Source of the DNA: Cordia subcordata
Lineage: Eukaryota > Streptophyta > Magnoliopsida > Boraginales > Cordiaceae
Assembly (NCBI GenBank): GCA_028554755.1
Contig: JAPTOF010000014.1
Location: 8,370,001 to 8,434,000, forward strand
Direction: 5' to 3'
Length of the DNA: 64,000 nucleotides
Shown: in pieces, positions 11,094-23,606 of the stretch
Numbering within the stretch: the stretch's first letter is position 1
How the letters are laid out: each line of letters starts with the position of its first letter
Translations under genes and position numbers: made by a program
The notes under the pieces: generated by a model
Databases searched by the model: none
Told to the model about the DNA's origin: nothing
The model's input: the letters and a program-made list of their open reading frames with translations, nothing else

Positions 11094-14000
11094 ATTATGT
11101 AGCCAGGAAAACCAAAAACAAAAAAAACAAAAAACAAAAGAATCAAATTCTACTCTCTGCTGCAATCTTCAATTGGCACCATTTGGGGTCCCATGGCATG
11201 TAGCGACAACAAACAATTGTCTCATATATCCAACAAGAGAGTAAATTAAAACCTCCAAAATATCAATCAGAAAATTAAATATATAATAATTAGTCATAAC
11301 CTCAAATGAATAGAATTTTTCAAAGGCAATAAAAAATGTTTTGGTATGCAACGCCGATGGTTTTACCGCGTACGTACAGCTGATATTGGAGATCGGCGGA
11401 GGCCCGCATGCCATATTGCCATGCATGGTCTTGGACCAAGAAACATTCCACTTTGAAGGGTTTCATACATAAGACATACTTCATATTTTTCTAAGCTTTT
11501 CGTATATTAATTATGGCTTATAAGTACTAATTAAAGTCTTAATGACTTAAAACAAAAGTATATTGAGGACAAGTATATATGTGATTATTTTTCCACATAC
11601 ATCTTAATGTTGAATGATAACAAGAATCGAGGATTCGTTTGTTGTTGACAGGAAAAAGAAAACAATAATCGAGGTAAGAATTTATTATTGTGAAACCGAG
11701 ATTTATTATTCATTTGAATGGAGATAATTAATAGTATTAATGTTCTACTCCCCCAAAATAGTGTTAAGTAAAACAATAACTAAGTTTTATTTTGTTTTAT
11801 TGTGAGAGAGAAAATAACATGTAAACAAGTATAAAAAAAATTGTTCAGCAAAATATTAATTATTATGTAAAAGCAGTCTATTGATTCAGTTGATGAATCA
11901 AGTTCGTTTTTCTTTTTATGAAATTATTTAGTGAAAAATAGATAAACTAATCGAATTTTCTAATAAATAAATTTTTTATGAAAAAATTCCTTGCATGTTA
12001 AGTTCACTTGTCTTTTACGAACTTATATCTTTTCTTTTCGAACTATGCACCTGACATCATAATCAAATCCTCGTAAGTATCAAGATCGTGTGATTATTTA
12101 ACTTAAAATTTTAAATTGTCCTAAGCCTAGATGCAGCATAGGTCCTTATGATTTGATTGGTCAATACTTGGCAATATATTCTTTAATTACTAGAGTTTGA
12201 TATACCAACGACAAGAAGACAGGGCATGGTGGTCACATGGGATATACGGTAGTTTAGCAGTTTGGTGGTCTCTTCATATTTTTCCGCAATTAGTGCCATG
12301 ATATTCGCCTGGTTGATTCAAAGGTATATACGTCCGACGAACACCATCTTCTAATTCTTATTTAGTCGTAATCTTCCAACTTAAAATCTCGACCATGTAT
12401 TTCATAAATTAATAATTTTTTTTCTTTTCAAAGGAGACTAAAGGCCGATTATATATCGACCATATATTTCATATATCAACAAATTTTTTTCCTTTTCGAA
12501 ATTAAAGGCCAATTACATATTACATGCAACTAACGAAAATTAATTCTAAGACCAATCACCACTACAAATGAGAGATATACCACTAGACTACTAGGTAAAT
12601 GGTATATCAATAAATTTTCACCATTGACGCGAGTAGAGAATTTCTATTAACTGCAGGCTGAATCACAGGAAAGACAAGTGGATCACATTTGAAGTCTCTT
12701 GGGCTTTCACATATAGTCTCATTAAAAATGGAATAAGTGAGCGGTTGGCCCGGTAATTGGTCCGATAAGGGCTCACTCTTAATTGGACTTAGTTGCAACA
12801 GTTTCAGCTCATATGATCAGCCCACAGAAGAAAACGCGAACTCGACCCAATGATTAGGGATTGAAGTTAAGAAGCCCACAATGACCTGTCATATTACATC
12901 TACAAATATTTTAAAGAGTCTGTTTGACTTGATTTTTTTAAAAAGTGTTTATTTTTTTTCTTTTTTTAATTAAGGATAACAAAAATATCATGTCCTGCTC
13001 CGCTCCATAGGAGTAGGGATGGAATTTTTGACAAAAAAACTCTTGATAGGAGCAGGGTAGAGTTTTCTTCTCCTAATCCGGTGTAGGGGTAGGTAGCGGT
13101 AGAGGTTTATTCACCTCGCTATATTTGTTACTTTATATATGTTCTTATATATTTTTAATATAAATATTATATCATTTTATATATATATATTTCTAATATA
13201 TTTTAATATAAACTTATATCATTAAAACCTTTTTTTTTGTTTAGTCATAAAAATTAACTTATTTTTAATACGTTTTTATGTATTAGTATTTTTTTAAGGA
13301 TAAATATTTTTGTAGTCTATCATAAGTGCACAACACCTTCTTTGGTGCCAAAAGCTCTACAAAAAACTCCTATGGTGAGTAAAAGTTGTATGCACACCCC
13401 TTATTATCTAATACTTCTCTGATGGTGTTAAAATTTATATGAAAAAGACATTAATAACCTTCCTCATTGCTCAATTTTTTTTTTGTTCATTACCAACAAC
13501 AAAAGTTTAAAAGAAAAAAGAAAAAATGTTGTGTTTGTTTTTCTTATTCTAGAATTAATGTAAACAAACATTCTTTTTTATGGTTAGTATTAATAAAATT
13601 AATTTTGGTAGTAAAATTAATTCTTTTTGTTTTGAATACTGAGGAGATGAGTCAATCTTTTGCCGAAATAGCTGCAGAGGTTCAATAGAGAATCACGATA
13701 GGAATTCCACGACCGTCCCAAAAAAAAAATGTACTTTTAGATGTTTGAGAAATTTTTGTTTTTATTAATTCTTATACATGCATTTAAAAAAATTAAAAGA
13801 ATTGGATAAAATTATTAATGTTTTTTTTTATTATAAATTTTAACATCATTAGGGAATTTTTAGATAATAAGGATTGTGCGTGGAACTTTTACTCACCACA
13901 AGAGCTTGTTGTGGAACTTTTAGTATCATGGGAAAAGGGGAGGATGATGACTGAATTGATCGTCAATGGTCTTATACAAAGATTAGAAAGTATTTGCATC

Positions 14001-14571
14001 ATCTTTCTTTAATGCTAGCTTGAAGGCAAGTTTCGCTGCATGACATTTCATTGGCAAAGTATTTGCAAAGAGAAAAATGCATAATTGGCAAAATAACAAG
14101 AAATCACACACACACACACACACAAAATCTACCAACTAATTTTTCTTTGTAATATTGGTCCAAGTAATTTATACATCATTGCCATTGCGTGCAAGCAAAA
14201 AATCATTGATATGACAAATTCTTAACGTTTCTTCTTCTTCTTCTTGTTTTTTTGTTTTTCCTCCAAGTAGCAAATGGGAAAAAGAAAAGGAATTTAAAGA
14301 TGAAACACTTGAAAGACTTAAAAGAACGCAAATGTTTGTTGCTTATTTCTCACGTGTCCTTAAAATTAACACACATACACACACACATTTTTCTTTCTTT
14401 TTTTTTAATTTTTATATAAACGAAAAGAAAACAATTTTCTCTTGCGTCTTCTGTCTTCACCATATCCTCAAATTCATTTCCCACCCTCTTGGCGCACAAA
14501 AAAGAAAAAAAAAATACACACACAACACATACACAAATACACGCACCAAAGCTCAGTAGCTACGGGGAGCT
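11094..14571. other. Intergenic stretch and upstream region of the TraB gene
   Basis: No gene recognised in about 3.5 kb. It is AT-rich, with a CA repeat at 14106-14125 and CA-rich sequence at about 14515-14550 just before the TraB start, probably in its 5' leader. Small frames at 11169-11426, 12607-12798, 13467-13688 and 13818-14012 show no family motifs. Confidence 0.5.
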
Positions 14572-17500
14572 ATGGTTCATAGTTCTCTATCGTTACTATC
14601 CTCAACGCCGTTATCCTCATTTACTTCCAATTCCGCCGCCGATTCCACAGTTGCCGCGCCATCGTCGTCAGGCTGGCCTAGGTTTCGCTTTACTTCGAGA
14701 AGAAACCTTAATAAGAACGACAACGGTAATAATAATAAGTTTGTGAAGTTTAAGGTTGTTTTCTCGCTATCGAAGCAATTTTCGGTTGATAATGATGGAT
14801 CCGCGGAGCAGTTTCTGAGGAACAATTCGATTGCGGATTTCATGAGGTTTACGAAAGGGACAGGCGCCGCCGCTGATGCTGACGCCGAGTTGCAGACGGC
14901 GGTCGTTAGTTATCGGAAGAGGTTTCCTTGGTGTCTTCTTCAACCTTTTCTTCAGGTAATAATCATTTGTCGCAAATATTGGTAAGGAAATGAATTGATT
15001 CTATTTGAAGTTTTTGTTTTGATTGTGAATATTGATTTACTTTAATCTTAACTTTTGTAGGTAGATTTGGTTTCGACTATACATATTGCTGATAAAGAGT
15101 AAGTTTTTGATAGTCTGAATTTTAAATATTGATTGGAATTTTAGAATTATTGTTTATGTACTGATGCTGGATTAAGTTTATAACTATTGGATTGTTATCC
15201 TGGAATATCGATAATGTATATGCATGCCTACTCGCGAACAAATAGGTAGACTAATACTCGGCAAAGTCATTTTACCTGCCGCCTTCTAAGTGAAAATGAA
15301 AGAGAAAGAGTGTCGTAGTTATTATTGGCTTTTTGATACAAGAAGCATAAGAAATACCTGTTATTCAGGCATGAAAAATACATGGAATAGTTAACTTAGT
15401 TACTTATGATTGGTTGACTTTATAAGGATGCCTGTGCTTTGGTTGTGTTTTCTCTTTCTTGTAAAATGCATTAGATCTCGATAATCTGTGAACAGGTGCA
15501 AGCTGGCTCCTTGTATTATTGAGTTCAAACTTAATCCTTTCTTGATGTTAGAAGTTGACAACTTGATCTGTTGTGTTTATGCCTCCCATCAACTGGAAGA
15601 GCACTGACAATTCCCCTTGAAATTTCCAAATATAAAAAATGCTTCTCATTATCATCTTCAACTGCTTTCTTTCTTATGATTTTTGTCTTCCATGTGATTG
15701 GAGCCAAATCTTCTCCCACTTTCCACTACAGCTGCTTGTCACGCCCTTAGCCTAACCTAAGCGCTGCGTGCGGCACTCAGACACTTTTCTACAGCAAAAG
15801 TGGCTAAGTCAGCCTGAAAATCACGAGCAAAAGGCTTCGCAAAGCAAACAATAAAGCAGCGGAAGTAAAGAGTTGAGAGAATAAGACTTTTGTATTGTTC
15901 TCAAACTTTTTTCTGTGTGTTACAAATGAAAATGCTAGGCTATTTATACATGCTTGTAATCTAATGAATGGCTAAGATTATTTCAATCTAATGGCTAATA
16001 TGTGCTTCTAGAAGATTCTACCCTAATCATGGGATATTTACAACTAATCTCAAACCATAATCCCTCAATCAAAGGGGATTTGATATTATCCTTATCTAGT
16101 GTATCTTCTAGATCCTTCCTGGAGAGAAGTATCATGCGTGCATCCTTTCAAACTTTGTCATCATTGCCACATGGTTGCGTGCATGGCGCCTGCATTATTG
16201 GGGTTGCCCTTGCACGGGAAAGTGCCACATGTGCTTCCGTACAAGCCTCGGTCTTGTCATCTTGTTGCCCATGTGGTGTCTCTATCGGTAGGGTGTCTCA
16301 TACTCTCTCATCCAATTCCGCGAACGTCCTCGTCACAATCTCCTCATGATAGTTCACAATCTCCTTCATAAAGTTTCCAAGAGAGTCTGTTGGCTCCCAA
16401 CTTGCCTCACTTGTTGGCAAGCCCTTTCAGTGTACCAAGTACTCATGCCGTGGTGGAAGTCCCCTTACACAATCAGCTTCAATGAAATCGACTTCCTTGT
16501 CACAAGGATCTAATAGTGTGGCTGTTAGATTCTTAGTGCTTGTGTCCTCCTTTCCTCGACTTCCTTCGCTGATCCTATTGCTAGCTGATTCATCAAGGTA
16601 GATCTTTGATGAACTAGCTTGCTTCATTTGAGGGTAACTTGTTTTGTACTTGGTCTCTGACTCTCTGGTGTGAGCAGCAAGGATCCGTTGACTTGTTTCT
16701 ACTTCAACCGGCTTTTTGCCCATTGCTCGGCTCCCGTGGAGATTGAGGGAAATTTGTTTCTCGTCACGTATGGTTGCCCTCCTCTTTGGTTTGGCACCAT
16801 GGGTTGCGTCACATGAAGGGTCTACCTTTTCCATAGGTAGTGCCTGCTTTGTACCAAGGGTGATGTGAACTTTTCCACCTTCTCACGGCCTTTGGTGGCC
16901 TCATTCGGTGTTTTATTTGCCACTTATTCACCTTTATTCGCTCCTTTCATGGCTTTTGAGTAAGCCCCCTCATTTTGTCGAATTCCCTTGTCCACCTGGA
17001 GAGTCGAAAGTTGTGTCTTTTCGAGTCTCGCTTGGATCTTCGCCGGGACCATGCAAGGGGTGTTCTTCTCCATGATCATCATATGTTCAAGGTGGGGTGT
17101 GGGGATGGCCTTTGCTTGTCTAAAGAACTCCATACCGAGGACAAGCTCAAAGTCATCCATGGGTACCACCGTAAAATTTAATTTCCCTTGCTAGGTACCG
17201 ATTGTTAGAGAAACATCTTTCACCACCCTTGTCAATGGTTGCGGGGCAGAATTGACAATCTTGAGGGACCCTTGAGACTTGTTAAGAGTAAGTCCCAATC
17301 TCTTGGCTTCGTCTTCTGCCATGAAATTATGAGAAGCTCTAATGTCCAACATGGCCTTGGAGAGCTTCCCTTGAATTAATGCCTCCACATACATTAAGCC
17401 ACCCCTTGATGTGGCCTTTGGTGTTATTTTGACATTCAAAGCTTTCAGCAACTGAAGAGAACCCATTTGTGCTTGGCCGATCTTCTCACGTTCCTTAATC

Positions 17501-20500
17501 AACATGTTGAGTGTTTGTCTTCTTGGACACTCTCTCCATGAATGGGAACCGAGACAAAAGTAGCACTTGATGGATCTCTTATCTCTCTTCTCGTCCTTGT
17601 TGAAAGGTTGTCTCCCATGTCTATCCTTGTCTTGCCCCTTGGACTCTCGTTCTCCCTACTGTTTTCCGTCAAATCTCTCGGGGGTTCGGCGGGGTTGCTC
17701 TTTTTCTTTGCCTCTATCAAGGACCCGGCCATGGCAACTGCTTGAGCGAAGGTTTCGGGCTTTCTCATTCGTACTTCTTGTTGTGCCCATGGCTGCAAAC
17801 CCTTGATAAAGTCATACATGTGATCATAATCGGGCTTATTACGTACCTGAAGTTTAAGGGGGATGTATTCTTGAACATATTGATGTATGGTCCCTATATG
17901 CTTCAAGGCTCTAAGCTTGTCACGAGCTTCCCATTCGGCCTCTTCAGGGTAGAATTGGGCATATACATCCTCCTTGAAAGCAATCCAAGTTGGAAGCCCC
18001 CTCTTGGCCTCGTGGAACTCTTGGTGCTTCATACGCCACCATAGAACTGCATCTTCTGAGAAGTAGAGTGTTGCTATCTTCACACGGCTAGCATCCTCCT
18101 CGAGCCCAACCGCATCAAAGTATTGTTCAATCTGCCAAAAGAAGTTTTCCACCTCCTTGGCTTCGCCCTTCCCGTTATAGGGACTAGGCCTTGGCTTTGC
18201 GCTTCCCGTTATAGGGACTAGGCCTTGGCACGTCCACCTTTGGTGCTACATGGTGGGTTGACGCGCCACGGGCTATTGCCTCTCTACACATAGCCTAATC
18301 TTTGTTCATCTCCTCAAGGATCTTGTCTTGTTCAGCCATCTTGCGATCTTGTTCGGTAATCTTAACCTGTAACCAATCGGCAATGGTTTCTTTCTCAATT
18401 AGTGCATTCTTAGCCGCCTCTTTTGCCATTTGTACTCGAGCTTGAAGGTTTTTGGGTTTCTGACAGAGGTCCCCCAAACTTAGTGCCTCCTCATTATCGA
18501 ACCCAAGTTGTTGAAATTTCTGCATGAAATCAGCAACAACGTCTTCTGCACTTGTCAAACGTGCTTTGAAAGCAGCTTGCACATCACGAGACTTTCCCCT
18601 CTTATTGCCTTTGGCTGCTGCAGGAGGGGGTAGGACTTCCTTTCCCCTTTCGTCATTACCAGCATCAACGCTCTTCTCAATACTTGAAGAAGACATCCTT
18701 TAAAGGAGCAAAATTACAAACACCTTGTGTGTAACCTTGGCTCTGATACCACTTGTCACGCCCTTAGCCTAACCTAAGCGCTGCGTGCGGCACTCAGACA
18801 CTTTTCTACAGCAAAAGTGGCTAAGTCAACCTGAAAACCACTAACAAAAGGCTTCGCAAAGCAAATAATAAAGCAGCGGAAGTAAAGAGTTGAGAGAATA
18901 AGACTTTTGTATTGCTCTCAAACTTTTCTTTGTGTATTACAAATGAAAATGCTAGGCTATTTATACATGCTTGTAATCTAATGAATGGTTAAGATTATTT
19001 CAATCTAATGGCTAATATGTGCTTCTAGAAGATTCTACCTTAATCATGGGATATTTATAACTAATCTCAAACCATAATCCCTCAATCAAAGGGGATTTGA
19101 TATTATCCTTATCTAGTGTATCTTCTAGATCCTTCCTGGAGAGAAGTGCTATGCGTGCATCCTCTCAGGCTTTGTCATCCTTGCCACATGGTTGCTTGCA
19201 TGGCACCTGCATCATCGGGGTTGCCCTAGCACGGGAAAGTGCCACATGTGCTTCCGTACAACCCTCGGTCTTGTCATCTTGCTGCCTATGTGGCGTCTCC
19301 ATCGGTAGGGAGTCTCCATCAGTAGGGCGTGACATGCTGCTTCCTACAACTGCAACCCATCACATTCTGCTTTAAGTCTCAAGTTCTGCATTTTTTCCTT
19401 CTGAATTCCATTTTCTTTCCTGCCATTCAATTTCTTATCTTCTCTTGATTTGACCATTTTACCTATAGCTGACCACTTTTTAACTTTATCGCGTAAGTAA
19501 ATTTATCAAGAGAGTATAGAACTTACATGAGCTCCATGAGGTCCAGTTTTTACTTTCTTCAAGAATCAAATGCTTGCAATATTTTTCTGAAGATATCAAA
19601 CTACATTGCTTGTATACAAAAGGGTATTTGATACGGTCCTTCCTTTATTAATAGTTTCTAGAAAGGAGAAATGCGAGGGAGATCTATGGCTTGTCTGCTC
19701 TGTATTTGGCCTCTTTGACTTGCCGATGATAGATTGATAGAGCAACAGAGCCTTTTAGTTCCTAGCTGATAATACAATTCAAAATTATGGGATTTGAGGA
19801 AGTGATGTTCTTCTATGTTATAGGGCTATCCACTTCTGAGTCGTGTGAGAGTGTTTAGCATATTTACCCTTCTCTAAAGAACTGTCTATTAGTTAGGAAC
19901 TCATGCATGTTCCTTTTTACAGTTGTTTTTTCTTTTTTTTCCTTGTTCCTTCATCAAATCAAAAGCTTGCTAAAGGTTGCATTAGTTTGTGCAACCAAAC
20001 AGACATTCATGAACCACCTGTTGCTTAATTTGGGTCTTGGTAGCCATAGCTTCCTCTCCATCCAATTGATTAATTAGACTGATTGTTGTTGGAAGGACAT
20101 AACTGGAAGATGTAATGGTGTTTGCTAGGACGAAGTTATACCGACAAATATTGCGGACATTTATGTTCTTGAGAGTAAATAACTCAACTAAACATCATGA
20201 TTAACATGTCTTGTGTGGTTTAGTCAACTATACGTCACATGTGTTATACTATTTGTATGCCATTTTATTTGGAAGTTGTATGTTTCTGCATGAAGAATGG
20301 CCTTCAAGTGCTTTTCCTGAAAAGTACCTTTGATCTGGACTGTTTCCTTTACATGAGGTCGTTTAAGTTGTCATTTGTGTTAATGATTTATTTGCAGGTA
20401 CTTTGTAACACTGCAGAAAGAGCTTGAATCATATGATTGTGTTCTTTATGAGATGGTGGCTAGCAGAGAAAGTTTAGAGAATAGAAAAAACATTGTCGCT

Positions 20501-22332
20501 AAAAAGAAACTTAGAAGTTCTCGCTCACGTGGCTTTAATATTCTTGGATTTATTCAACGACAGATGGCTAGACTTCTTATGCTTGATTTCCAATTAGATT
20601 GTCTAGACTACCAGGCAGAGAATTGGTACCATGCTGATCTTGATTTTGAGACATTCAAGTTACTTCAGGTACTGTTTTTCATGCTATTTTCAAGAGCAAC
20701 TTGAGGTTGTTAATTACCTAATCTATGTCAGTCCTTAACTGATTTTATTTAGTAAGTTTTCTTTAGGTGCTTCATTTATATGATCCAGCTGTAAATGAGA
20801 GGATAGGTCATTCTTGTGACTTCATACCATGTGCTTTGACATGATCAGTAGGAGGATAAGAAAAGGGATAGGAGATCAGGGCTATCAATAAATGTCTCTG
20901 TCAACTTCTAATATCTTTGTGCCTTCAGGGACTGTTTTTCCTAAGTTTCTTGATCATTATCCAAGAATGGTCACTTCTATTTACGTTTGAGTTGATAATC
21001 TGATGATGTAATGTGATGTATCATTTCAGCTTGAAAAAGGTGAGAGTTTCTTCACCTTTGCCAGAGATATGACACTTAAATCAACCAAAGCAATTGTGCA
21101 GCCTTCAAACCTGCCAGAAGATCTTGGTCCTTGGAGATCCAAGCTTTTATGGGCTTCTCGTGTAGTACCCATGCCTCTTGTTGGTCTTCTTATCATTGGA
21201 AGCTTATGTGCGGATGTTGGAAGCCAGGCATCCCAATATCCAGAGTTAGAAGCCTTGTCAAGACTTGATTTTGGTGCTGCAATGAAGGTCTTTTTGGCTA
21301 AGCGGCTAACATCAGAGTAAGCAGCTATCTTTCTTTTTTGTGTTATTTGACAAAGTTAACGTCAAACTTCTCTGCTAGTTAAAGATCCTCCGTATACAAC
21401 TTTTCACTATTATGCCAAGCGAAAATTACTTGTAATTTCTCACATCTTTAGTAGTATCAATTTTTATTGTTTCAGGCATTGTCTGTATGAATTTCGCTAA
21501 TCTAGAAGTTAAATTGGCATCAGGGAAGTATGACCAGTGTCTAGTTGTCTTTACTGAAACTATGTTAGGACTTAACTGTTGCCTACAAACAAAACTGCAT
21601 ACAAGTATTCCTGCAGCTTTCATGCCATCTTTAACTCCTAATGCACACCCGTGTGTCTATTTTCAGTGGGGAAGTTGTTCAGTTTTTGCGGTTCATCTCA
21701 ATTGGTGTTTGTTAATTAGTTTCATCCATTTCTAAGGTGCCCTCTTACACGGTGATAAGCGCCATCTAAAACTTCTATCTGTTATCCATATAGCTAGACG
21801 TAGAAACACGAAAATGGACCATCGGTTGTGGTTTCATGAAATATTAAAAATCTTTTGGGCAGTACTAATACAATCCTATGCAATGTGTAGGTTCACACAA
21901 GTGACAGCTGATGTGGAGGAGAAATCTGTTATCATTGGTGAGAGAAACAGAGCCGCAACAGAAGCACTTCAAAGAGCAATAAGCGACGGGCATAACAAGA
22001 TTGCTATTCTATACGGGGGTGGACACATGCCAGACCTGGGACGACGACTGCGAGAGGAGTTTGACCTCGTCCCCTCTAAGGTACAGTGGATTACTGCGTG
22101 GTCCATCCAGAACCGTAATCTGAGTGGCAGTTCCCTTCCTTTCCTCAGAACAATGGCGGAAGTCTTCGGTTGGCCACTAAATCGATATCAAACTCTAGCG
22201 CTGCTCATCTTCTCGTCTGTTCTTGCATTAGATCTCTGGTTCTGGGAACTCTTTTTTGGTACAACAGCAAATTGGATTTCCCATGTTGCTTCAGACATTT
22301 TCCATTATGTTGATAGTTCGCAAGTGATGTGA
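14572..22332 (+). CDS. TraB/PrgY-domain protein, likely organelle-targeted, five exons
   Basis: Spliced exons read as 14572-14955, 15061-15098, 20398-20668, 21030-21316 and 21891-22332; all junctions are GT-AG and in phase, giving 473 residues. Residues 1 to about 55 are rich in Ser/Ala/Arg and lack acidic residues, like a plastid or mitochondrial transit peptide. The TraB domain starts near residue 129 with VDLVSTIHIADKEYF (His136) and continues with ELESYDCVLYEMV. Exon 5 holds GERNR (about 343-347) and YGGGHMPDLGRRL (His372), the second conserved GxxH-type motif of the TraB/Tiki/GumN superfamily, whose better studied members are metal-dependent proteases. Two hydrophobic segments (about 262-285 and 425-447) suggest membrane association. 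The biochemical role in plants is not settled. Intron 2 is 5.3 kb because of an antisense LTR element; the other introns are 0.1-0.6 kb. Confidence 0.93.
15737..16300 (-). repeat. 3' LTR of the gag-only element
   Basis: 564 bases starting TGTCACGCCC on the plus strand. It matches 18754-19334 except for scattered substitutions and a missing short segment near the inner end, which reads GGTAGGGTGTCTCA. Confidence 0.9.
16301..16834 (-). pseudogene. Chromodomain-like C-terminal tail, broken
   Basis: The minus-strand frame from 16834 has a Lys/Ser-rich stretch and then DFIEADCVRGLPPRHEYLVH, close to the chromodomain core of plant chromoviruses. A stop at the next codon, where a Trp is expected, interrupts it. 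The same frame then continues with GLPTSEASWEP and a charged helix (FMKEIVNYHEEIVTR) up to the polypurine tract. Chromodomains steer chromovirus integration to marked chromatin. Presence in an element without integrase is unusual and suggests descent by deletion from a chromovirus. Confidence 0.65.
16924..17505 (-). pseudogene. Retroviral-type aspartic protease remnant
   Basis: The frame from 17505 carries GGLMYVEALIQGKLSKAMLD and then IRASHNF, where the family has a D-T/S-G-A-S-H catalytic loop; here it reads D-I-R, so the catalytic Gly is lost. After a stop at about 17191, a second segment (17169-16924) holds DDFELVLGMEFF, like the LGMDW-type strand of plant gag-proteases. The enzyme is therefore inactive by active-site change and by an interruption. 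Confidence 0.75.
17506..18696 (-). pseudogene. Retrotransposon gag, interrupted
   Basis: ATG at 18694-18696 opens an N-terminal coiled-coil-like Glu/Lys/Gln segment (to 18295). After stops comes the capsid-like Retrotrans_gag region (18152-17540), with motifs LYFSEDAVLWWRMK, FYPEEAEWEARDKLRALKH and YDHMYDFIKGLQPWAQQEVR. A zinc knuckle CYFCLGSHSWREC (CX2CX3HX4C, about 17522-17560) follows in a shifted frame. A tandem repeat of about 38 bases at 18168-18229 contributes to the break between the two gag parts. Confidence 0.85.
18739..18751 (-). other. Primer binding site for initiator tRNA-Met
   Basis: The minus strand reads TGGTATCAGAGCC two bases inside the 5' LTR. This is the usual complement of the 3' end of plant initiator tRNA-Met and fixes the element's orientation. 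Confidence 0.93.
18754..19334 (-). repeat. 5' LTR of the gag-only element
   Basis: 581 bases with TGTCACGCCC and GGGCGTGACA ends. It is the better preserved of the pair and keeps the terminal CAGTAGGGCGTGACA, which the other LTR has in altered form. Confidence 0.92.
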
Positions 22333-22593
22333 TAACTTTTGTAGTTGCAATTGGTTGTGGGAAGGTGCAGTTGGGTCGGCATTTGTAAACATTGCATATT
22401 CTCTCCATTAATTATTTGTAAATTGCTTATTGGATGAAAAGTAAATACAAGTTATGCCTTCTCCTCATCGTTCTGTTTTCTTTTCCTTTTCTTTTTTTTT
22501 TTCTTTTCTCCTCTTTTAGGGGAGGTGTCACTAGCGCATTAATTTTCAAATATACGATTGCCCAATGATAGCGTGTGAAACAAGAGTTATTAT

Positions 22594-22990
22594 GAGGGTG
22601 TTTGTGAATTGTGATACTTATAAGGTGGTTAACTTCTTTATAAAAAAATAATAATAAAATATGCACGTTTGATAAATTATGTTTATAAGTAGATAAAGTT
22701 GACATATAAGTAATTAAAAAAACACTACCCTTTTAACTTTTTTTAACGGCTTATATGCAAAGAGAGTTGATTAAATAAAAGGACATTTATACGTCTTAAA
22801 AATATAAGAAAATTACAGCATTATTAATGAAAAACCTTTTTTAGTCATTTTAATGAGCATTGTTTTTTGAAAGCACATATTACCAAATACGTCAATAACT
22901 TATAAATACATTTTACTCAAACACTACACTTTTTTGCTTATTTGGCATTTGCTTATAAGCAGATTAAAACAAGCAAAGCCAAACGGACTC
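22594..22990. mobile_element. Tourist-like MITE of the 'cttataag' family, degenerate
   Basis: It begins about TGAGGGTGTTTGTGAATTG and ends CAAGCAAAGCCAAACGGACTC, inverted relatives of the ends at 10264 and 10670. It lies about 260 bases beyond the TraB stop codon, near or within the gene's 3' flank. Confidence 0.65.
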
Positions 22991-23524
22991 CATGGGCCTG
23001 TTTGGATTGGTTTCTTTTCTTTAAAAAGTATTTTTTCTTCAAAAAAGTATTTTTTTTTACTCGGATTAGGTTTCAGAAAAAGTTCAAACTCAAACCTCAA
23101 TTTTAGGTTTGTGTAGAAGTCAAAATTTTTAACTTTTTAAATCACTTTTTTTAAAACTTTTAGAAAATGGTGCTTTTGAAAAAAGTCAATTCAAATGAGT
23201 GAACGAACATTTTTCTGCAATTTTCAACTTGAATGCTAAATTAAACAAAATAATGGAAGTTTCATTTGTGTTAGGGAATTTTGGATAGGCTGAAAAAAAG
23301 ACAATTAGGGATTCATTGGATTCTCATATTTATTTTAAAGATATTTATTTTAGACGAGTCAAATCAATAGGATGAGCCAAATGAGTTTTGCATCATGAAT
23401 TTTGTACTGTGCACATTACTTAGATGAGTTCTAGAAATAGAAAGCCATGTAGGAAGAAATGAAGAAATGGAATATGAAAGAATGCAATGAAATGAAATGG
23501 TATCAGAATATTCACACTGAAAAT
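22991..23524. other. Intergenic stretch with a partial MITE
   Basis: GGGCCTGTTTGGATTGGTTT at about 22994 matches the left end of the 228-bp family seen at 31719 and 56749, but no matching right end is clear. No gene seen. Confidence 0.45.
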
Positions 23525-23606
23525 GTCGCTTTGGCCGAGTGGTTAAGGCGTGTGCCTGCTAAGTACATGGGGTTTCCCCGCGAGAGTTCGAATCTCTCAG
23601 GCGACG
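23525..23606 (+). tRNA. tRNA-Ser (anticodon GCU)
   Basis: This 82-base gene folds as a class II tRNA. The acceptor stem is GTCGCTT with AGGCGAC and discriminator G. The D arm is GCCGAGTGGTTAAGGC, matching an A box. The anticodon arm is TGTGC-CTGCTAA-GTACA with anticodon GCT, which reads AGC and AGU serine codons. A long variable arm (TGGGG/CCCCG) follows, then the T arm GAGAG-TTCGAAT-CTCTC (B box). A T-rich run with TTTT follows within about ten bases and fits RNA polymerase III termination. There is no intron and no encoded CCA, as expected for a nuclear gene. Confidence 0.97.

Larger units (their letters stand above)
15737..19334 (-). mobile_element. Gag-only LTR retrotransposon (TR-GAG-like) in TraB intron 2
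   Basis: A 3.6 kb element antisense to the host gene. Its outer ends are TGTCACGCCC and GGGCGTGACA, a perfect 10-base inverted repeat, flanked by the direct repeat TGCT (15733-15736 and 19335-19338). LTRs lie at 15737-16300 and 18754-19334, about 95% alike by eye. A primer site complementary to initiator tRNA-Met abuts the 5' LTR and a purine-rich tract (ATGAGAGAGTA) abuts the 3' LTR. The 2.45 kb interior encodes gag, a protease remnant and a chromodomain-like tail, with no reverse transcriptase, RNase H or integrase, so it must have moved by using a partner's enzymes. Confidence 0.9.

Noticed and set aside
17542..18044. Plus-strand frames over the retroelement gag
   Set aside because: They are shadows of the minus-strand gag coding sequence.
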